Of a stretch of 19,216 bases of DNA, positions 15,648 to 19,216 are shown piece after piece. This stretch comes from an uncultured Collinsella sp. (lineage in GTDB: Bacteria; Actinomycetota; Coriobacteriia; Coriobacteriales; Coriobacteriaceae). The notes under the pieces are model-generated. The model made no database searches. It had not been told where the DNA came from and saw only the letters and a program-made list of their open reading frames with translations. Each line of letters starts with the position of its first letter. Positions within the stretch are counted from its first letter, which is position 1. The stretch lies in contig CABRIF010000036.1 in NCBI GenBank assembly GCA_902470925.1, positions 1-19,216 of the forward strand, written 5' to 3'. A program made the position numbers and the translations under genes.

Positions 15648-16481
15648 ATGGCAATGGTTGATTTGGAGTTCGTGCAGGGGTTTATGCGCATGTGCGACGA
15701 CGGGTTCCGTCAGGGGTGGCATGAGCGCAACGGCGGCAACCTGACGTATCGCCTGAGCGAGGAGGAGCTCGCCGCAGCGCGCCCGTATTTCGATGCGGAG
15801 CCGCGTCCGTGGGTCGAGATGGGCGTGCGCGGGGAGAACCTGGGCGGGTCGTTTTTCCTGAGCACGGGTTCGGGCAAGTTCATGCGCAACGTGGCCGAGG
15901 ACCCGGTGCACAATATCGGCATCGTTGAGGTGAACGAGACGGGCGATGCCTTCCGGATCGTATGGGGCCTGCTTGACGGGGCGAAGCCCACGAGCGAATT
16001 CGAGAGCCACTACATGAACCACTGCGTGACCGCCGCGCGCACCGACGGCGTGAACCGCGTGATCTATCATGCGCACACGCCGGGTGTGATCGAGATGAGC
16101 TTTGTGGTGCCGCTGGAGGACCGGGCGTTCTCCCGCATCCTGTGGCAGATGATGACCGAGTGCGTGGTGGTGTTCCCCGGCGGCGTGGGCGTGGTGCCAT
16201 GGATGGTGCCCGGCAAGTCCGACATCGCCGAGGCTTCCTGCGCGCTCATGAAGCGCTATGACGCGATCGTGTGGGCGCATCACGGCCTGTTCGCGGCGGG
16301 TCCGGATTTCGACACGACGTTCGGCCTGGCCCATACGATCGAGAAGGCGGCCGAGATCTACCTGGCAGCCCGCGCCGCCAACGGCGGTTCCGATGCGTTC
16401 CTCAACCGCATCTCCGATCAGGGCCTGCGGGACACCTGCCGCGACTTCGGCGTGCAGATCAACGAGGCGTTCGTGGAGTAG
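15648..16481 (+). CDS. rhaD: Rhamnulose-1-phosphate aldolase
   Basis: The 277-residue class II aldolase splits L-rhamnulose 1-phosphate into dihydroxyacetone phosphate and L-lactaldehyde. With the start at 15648 the catalytic Glu117 and the zinc ligands His141, His143 and His212 fall on exactly the numbers known for E. coli RhaD (in KPTSE, YHAHTP and AHHG). The phosphate-site segment ERNGGNLTYRL is also present. At this length it fits RhaD and not FucA (about 215). ATG 15648 is preferred over ATG 15639 because AGAAAGGA lies 8 bases from the former and abuts the latter. It is the last gene of the catabolic run, 87 bp after the isomerase, and its lactaldehyde product is the substrate of FucO encoded divergently. 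Confidence 0.93.
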   Translation: MAMVDLEFVQGFMRMCDDGFRQGWHERNGGNLTYRLSEEELAAARPYFDAEPRPWVEMGVRGENLGGSFFLSTGSGKFMRNVAEDPVHNIGIVEVNETGDAFRIVWGLLDGAKPTSEFESHYMNHCVTAARTDGVNRVIYHAHTPGVIEMSFVVPLEDRAFSRILWQMMTECVVVFPGGVGVVPWMVPGKSDIAEASCALMKRYDAIVWAHHGLFAAGPDFDTTFGLAHTIEKAAEIYLAARAANGGSDAFLNRISDQGLRDTCRDFGVQINEAFVE

Positions 16482-16563
16482 GCATGAGAGGCTGAACGGA
16501 GTTCGCGCTCGGTGCTGTGAGATTGTCCGCCAAGCGGATTGCCGTATCGATGGGTTGAGATGG

Positions 16564-16685
16564 CCGCGCGCTAACGACGGTTTCGTGTCGTTAGCGCGCG
16601 GTGTTTCCTTCTAACGACTTTTTATGGCCTTAAAAAGTTGTTAGAATCGTTTCGTGTCGTCTAACGACGCTAAACCGTCGTTAGA
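16564..16685. repeat. Left triple-hairpin array flanking fic
   Basis: Three stems share CTAACGAC / GTCGTTAG arms: 16564-16601 (15-bp stem, CGCGCGCTAACGAC core), 16609-16646 (16-bp stem ending TTTTTA/TAAAAA with one G-T pair) and 16660-16685 (9-bp stem, loop GCTAAACC). Spacers between arms are about 16 bp. The first two could also end the rhaD transcript. The array is mirrored after fic at 17882-17996. Confidence 0.85.
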
Positions 16686-16718
16686 ACGTCCGTAGCCATC
16701 AAGGCGAAGGGGGCTTGC

Positions 16719-17885
16719 ATGCAGATTCAGGGAACGCGCCAAGGTTCGCTCGTCAAGAACCTCGATGGGCACATGGCCTACCGTTCGTTTCGTCCCGCAC
16801 CGCTGGACAGCATTCTCCCGCTTGAGCTTTCCGACGAGACGAGCGCGTGCATATCTGCTTGCAACCGAAAGCTGGGCGAGCTTGTGGGCATGTCGCGGTT
16901 TATCCCGAACGCCGACATGTATCTGACCATGTACGTTCGAAAGGAAGCCCTACTCTCCGCCCAAATCGAAGGTGCGCAGTGCACTTTCGACGATGTGCTG
17001 AACCCCCAGAATCAAGATGCCATCCATCGAGAAGTTTCCGAGGTCGTCAGCTACATCAATGCTATGTCGTGCGCTGTGGAGCGCATGAAGGAGTTCCCGC
17101 TTTGCACGCGCCTGCTCCGCGAGGTTTACAAGGTCCTGCTCGCCAATACGCGCGGCGACTCGAAGCCGCCTGGTGAGATGCGCATATCGCAAAACTGGAT
17201 CGGGCCGGCTGGATGCACGCTGCAAGAAGCCCCCTATATTCCTCCGAATGTTGAGGATATGAGGGATGCGCTGTCGGACTTGGATAAGTTCATCAATTAC
17301 CAGGAGAATCTCGAGCCCGTCGTGAAAGCGGCGCTCGTCCACTATCAGTTCGAGACCATCCATCCGTTTCTTGATGGAAACGGGCGTCTCGGGCGCCTTC
17401 TGATCACGCTATCGCTTATCAACGACGGTGTTCTTCCCAATGCGATCCTGTATCCCTCGTACCAGCTTAAAGCGCGTCGCAGCGAGTACTACCAACGCCT
17501 TACCGACGTGCGAGAGCGGGGGGCTTATGAGGCATGGGTCGACTTCTTCTGCACATGTTTGCTGGAAAGCACGGAAGATGCCATCGAGTCGATGGGGCGT
17601 TTGGTTGAGGTGCATGCCGATGCGGAGCGGCGTATTCGCGAGCGCATGGGGCGCGGCGTGTCCAATGCGCTGAGGCTGCTTGAGTTGATTGAGCGGCATC
17701 CGATTTTGGATATCCCCTTTGCTGTGGAAGAGCTTTCGCTTTCCCGTTCAGGTGTCACGTCGCTCGTTAAGGACTTCTGCGAGCTCGATATCCTGAGCAT
17801 TCGCGATGACGGGCGGCAGCGCTACCGCGTCTATACATTCGATGCGTATCTCGACATTCTTCGAGGCGGCGCCGATCCGCTCTAA
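16719..17885 (+). CDS. Fic domain protein, class II autoinhibited type
   Basis: The 388-residue protein has the full Fic active-site motif HPFLDGNGRLGR (215-226) with catalytic His215 and the anion-binding and Mg-binding positions intact. SAQIEG (80-85) in the N-terminal Fic_N region fits the inhibitory helix motif [S/T]xxxE[G/N], so the protein should be held inactive by Glu84 until released. A winged-helix-like segment lies near 320-375. Such enzymes transfer AMP, and sometimes other groups, to hydroxyl side chains of target proteins; the target is unknown. The start follows AAGGGGG. No antitoxin gene lies beside it, as expected when the inhibitor is built in. It is unrelated to the sugar genes and is enclosed by mirrored hairpin arrays; its stop codon lies within the right one. 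Confidence 0.9.
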   Translation: MQIQGTRQGSLVKNLDGHMAYRSFRPAPLDSILPLELSDETSACISACNRKLGELVGMSRFIPNADMYLTMYVRKEALLSAQIEGAQCTFDDVLNPQNQDAIHREVSEVVSYINAMSCAVERMKEFPLCTRLLREVYKVLLANTRGDSKPPGEMRISQNWIGPAGCTLQEAPYIPPNVEDMRDALSDLDKFINYQENLEPVVKAALVHYQFETIHPFLDGNGRLGRLLITLSLINDGVLPNAILYPSYQLKARRSEYYQRLTDVRERGAYEAWVDFFCTCLLESTEDAIESMGRLVEVHADAERRIRERMGRGVSNALRLLELIERHPILDIPFAVEELSLSRSGVTSLVKDFCELDILSIRDDGRQRYRVYTFDAYLDILRGGADPL

Positions 17886-17996
17886 CAACAGGTTAGCGTC
17901 GTCAGCGCGAACTCACATGCTCTAACGACTTTTTATCGCCTTAAAAAGTCGTTAGAAGGAAACGCCGCGCTCTAACAACGCTAAAACGTCGTTAGA
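17882..17996. repeat. Right triple-hairpin array, inverted copy of the left
   Basis: Read on the minus strand, stems occur in the same order as on the left: 17971-17996 (CTAACGACGTTTTAG...), 17921-17957 (CTAACGACTTTTTA... with matching arm), and 17882-17905 (CTGACGACGCTAACC...). The spacer GCGCGGCGTTTCCTT (minus strand) matches GCGCGGTGTTTCCTT on the left. The innermost stem overlaps the fic stop TAA. Confidence 0.8.
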
Positions 17997-18058
17997 TGGA
18001 GCATGCTAAAGTGCCGCGCCCTCTCGTGCGCTTGTCCCTCATCCTCGCCGCATGCCGC

Positions 18059-19138
18059 CTACAGATACCCGCTGATGTCCACATCCGGGTCGGCGAAGTC
18101 GGTGACGTTGTTCTCCCCGGAGCTTGCGCGCGCGAGGAGGAACGGGCGCACGAGGGCCTGATGGTTTTCCGTCGGCAGCGCGTTGCCCAGCCGGCGCTTC
18201 TCTTCGATCTGCGCAATGAGGTATTGGATGCCCTTGCGGCCGATCTCATAGCCGGGAGGTGCGATGGTAGTGAGCGGAACGCTGCCGCTCCACGCCAGCG
18301 GGTTGCCGTCGCTGCCCGACACCTTGATGTCGCCCGGAACGCTCAAGCCCGCTGCGATGATGCCCGCCACCGCTCCGGTGGCGAGCACGTCGGACAGGGC
18401 GATCACGAAATCGGGCCGCTCGGCGCTCGGGCGCTTGGCCAGGCGATAGCCGATGGAATAGCCGTCGCGCGCCAGGTTCCACGAGCCCTCGTCGATGAAT
18501 TCGAACGTCACGTCGGGCATGGCGTGCATGATGTCCTTGACGCCTTTGATGCGCGCGCCGAGCTTCTCGAACTCATCTTTGCCGAATACCACCACGCGGT
18601 GCGCGCCCTGGTCGATGGCGTGCTGGGCTACCAGGCGCCCCTGCGCGCGGTTGTCTGCGCCCACGAAATACCCTGGATCTTTGCTATGGAAATCCAGGTA
18701 GACCGTGGGGGTGGACGGCGTGGCGAGCGGCGGCCTCCATCCGTAGACGCTCATGGGCTGCACCAGGATGCCGGCCATCTGCGTGCCCATGAAATAGCGT
18801 AGGTAGCGCGCGGAGAGGATATCGTCGTTATCGGCGTTGGCGATGAGCAGACCGTAGCCGTGCTTGCGCGCGCCGGCGTTGGCGCCGTTGGCGATCTGCA
18901 GCGAGATGCCGTGCTCCATGCTGGGCAGCACGAGTCCGAAGGACTGGTTCTGGCCGCCGGCGAGCATGCGCGCGCTCTGATTGGGCGCGTAGCCGAGCCG
19001 ACTGGCAACTTCGGTGACGCGCTTGAGCGTCTCGGGCTTGACTTTCTCGGGCCGGTTGAACGCATTCGAAACCGTGCCGAGGGCAACGCCTGCCTCTCGG
19101 GCGACATCGCTGATGGTGATGGTGTTAGAGCGGGACAT
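18059..19138 (-). CDS. LacI-family transcriptional regulator
   Basis: The 359-residue protein starts with the LacI helix-turn-helix and hinge, TISDVAREAGVALGTVSNAF to LGYAPNQSARML, followed by a periplasmic-binding-protein-like sensor domain (GLVLPSMEHGISLQIANGAN, VVVFGKDEFEKLGARIKGVK, DFVIALSDVLATGAVAG). The start at 19138 is chosen because GGAGG lies four to five bases upstream; ATG 19168 in the same frame lacks a ribosome site. It would bind the TGAAnCGnTTCA operators near rhaB and release them with the sugar or a catabolite; that link is inference from proximity. It converges on fic. Only 35 genomic bases remain upstream, so its own promoter is not visible. Confidence 0.9.
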   Translation of the reverse strand: MSRSNTITISDVAREAGVALGTVSNAFNRPEKVKPETLKRVTEVASRLGYAPNQSARMLAGGQNQSFGLVLPSMEHGISLQIANGANAGARKHGYGLLIANADNDDILSARYLRYFMGTQMAGILVQPMSVYGWRPPLATPSTPTVYLDFHSKDPGYFVGADNRAQGRLVAQHAIDQGAHRVVVFGKDEFEKLGARIKGVKDIMHAMPDVTFEFIDEGSWNLARDGYSIGYRLAKRPSAERPDFVIALSDVLATGAVAGIIAAGLSVPGDIKVSGSDGNPLAWSGSVPLTTIAPPGYEIGRKGIQYLIAQIEEKRRLGNALPTENHQALVRPFLLARASSGENNVTDFADPDVDISGYL

Positions 19139-19173
19139 GCTGCCTCCGTTGATTGCCTGAGTGAACATTGTAC

Positions 19174-19216
19174 CTGTCTCTTATACACATCTCCGAGCCC
19201 ACGAGACGTAGAGGAA
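19174..19216 (+). other. Nextera adapter and i7 index (artefact)
   Basis: 19174-19192 is the Tn5 mosaic end CTGTCTCTTATACACATCT, 19193-19207 is the read-2 adapter CCGAGCCCACGAGAC, and 19208-19215 is GTAGAGGA, the Nextera N712 index as I recall it, then A. This is library adapter left on the contig end. Confidence 0.97.

Noticed and set aside
14208..16334. Open minus-strand frame of 708 codons spanning the isomerase and rhaD
   Set aside because: It covers two well-supported genes and the gap between them, and its translation is His/Ala/Val-rich without domain signatures.
16564..17996. CRISPR array as an explanation for the CTAACGAC repeats
   Set aside because: Repeats are few, palindromic and mirrored around a gene, with non-uniform short spacers that are themselves conserved, and there are no cas genes.
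18751..19188. Minus-strand frame beginning MYKRQ
   Set aside because: Its start lies in the Nextera adapter and it is antisense-shifted within the LacI-family gene.

Overview
The window is GC-rich bacterial DNA carrying an LPXTG-type cell-wall-anchored glycosidase, FGGY/class II aldolase sugar-catabolic genes, and GC-rich intergenic repeats with a CGAACCC core. This points to an actinobacterium of the gut type. Class Coriobacteriia, for example a Collinsella-like organism, is my best guess, but that is an inference from style and not from a marker gene. The last 43 bases are Illumina Nextera adapter plus an i7 index, so the right edge is a contig end with untrimmed adapter and not genomic DNA.

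Layout. 1-525: 3' part of an aldose 1-epimerase family gene. 526-1826: a 1.3 kb non-coding stretch with a degenerate 41-bp periodic repeat array, a 111-bp tandem duplication and an AT-richer upstream region. 1827-7176: a very large secreted, sortase-anchored, GH36-like glycosidase with three F5/8C (CBM32-like) modules. Its reading frame is broken in this assembly by a run of nine C near the 5' end; eight would restore it. 7200-7386: strong hairpin and repeats. 7402-8361 (-): LarE. 8443-9123 (+): HAD hydrolase. 9422-10582 (-): lactaldehyde reductase FucO. 10583-11108: divergent control region with three LacI-type operators, a promoter, and a 22-bp repeat array in the leader. 11109-16481 (+): rhamnulokinase RhaB, sugar porter, FucI/AraA-superfamily isomerase and rhamnulose-1-phosphate aldolase RhaD. 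16564-17996: a Fic protein gene enclosed by mirrored triple-hairpin arrays. 18059-19138 (-): LacI-family regulator.

How they work together. Porter, isomerase, kinase, aldolase and lactaldehyde reductase form a complete 6-deoxyhexose route (L-rhamnose most likely, L-fucose possible) to dihydroxyacetone phosphate and 1,2-propanediol. The isomerase is not of the classical RhaA type. A 35-bp block (32/35 identical) occurs only upstream of the surface glycosidase and upstream of rhaB/fucO, in both cases as a direct repeat with a 21-bp period. This links the extracellular enzyme to the intracellular pathway. The simplest model is a cell-surface GH36-like enzyme, possibly phase-variable, that processes a deoxyhexose-containing glycan whose sugar is taken up and degraded by the neighbouring operon. 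The substrate is not determined by the sequence.
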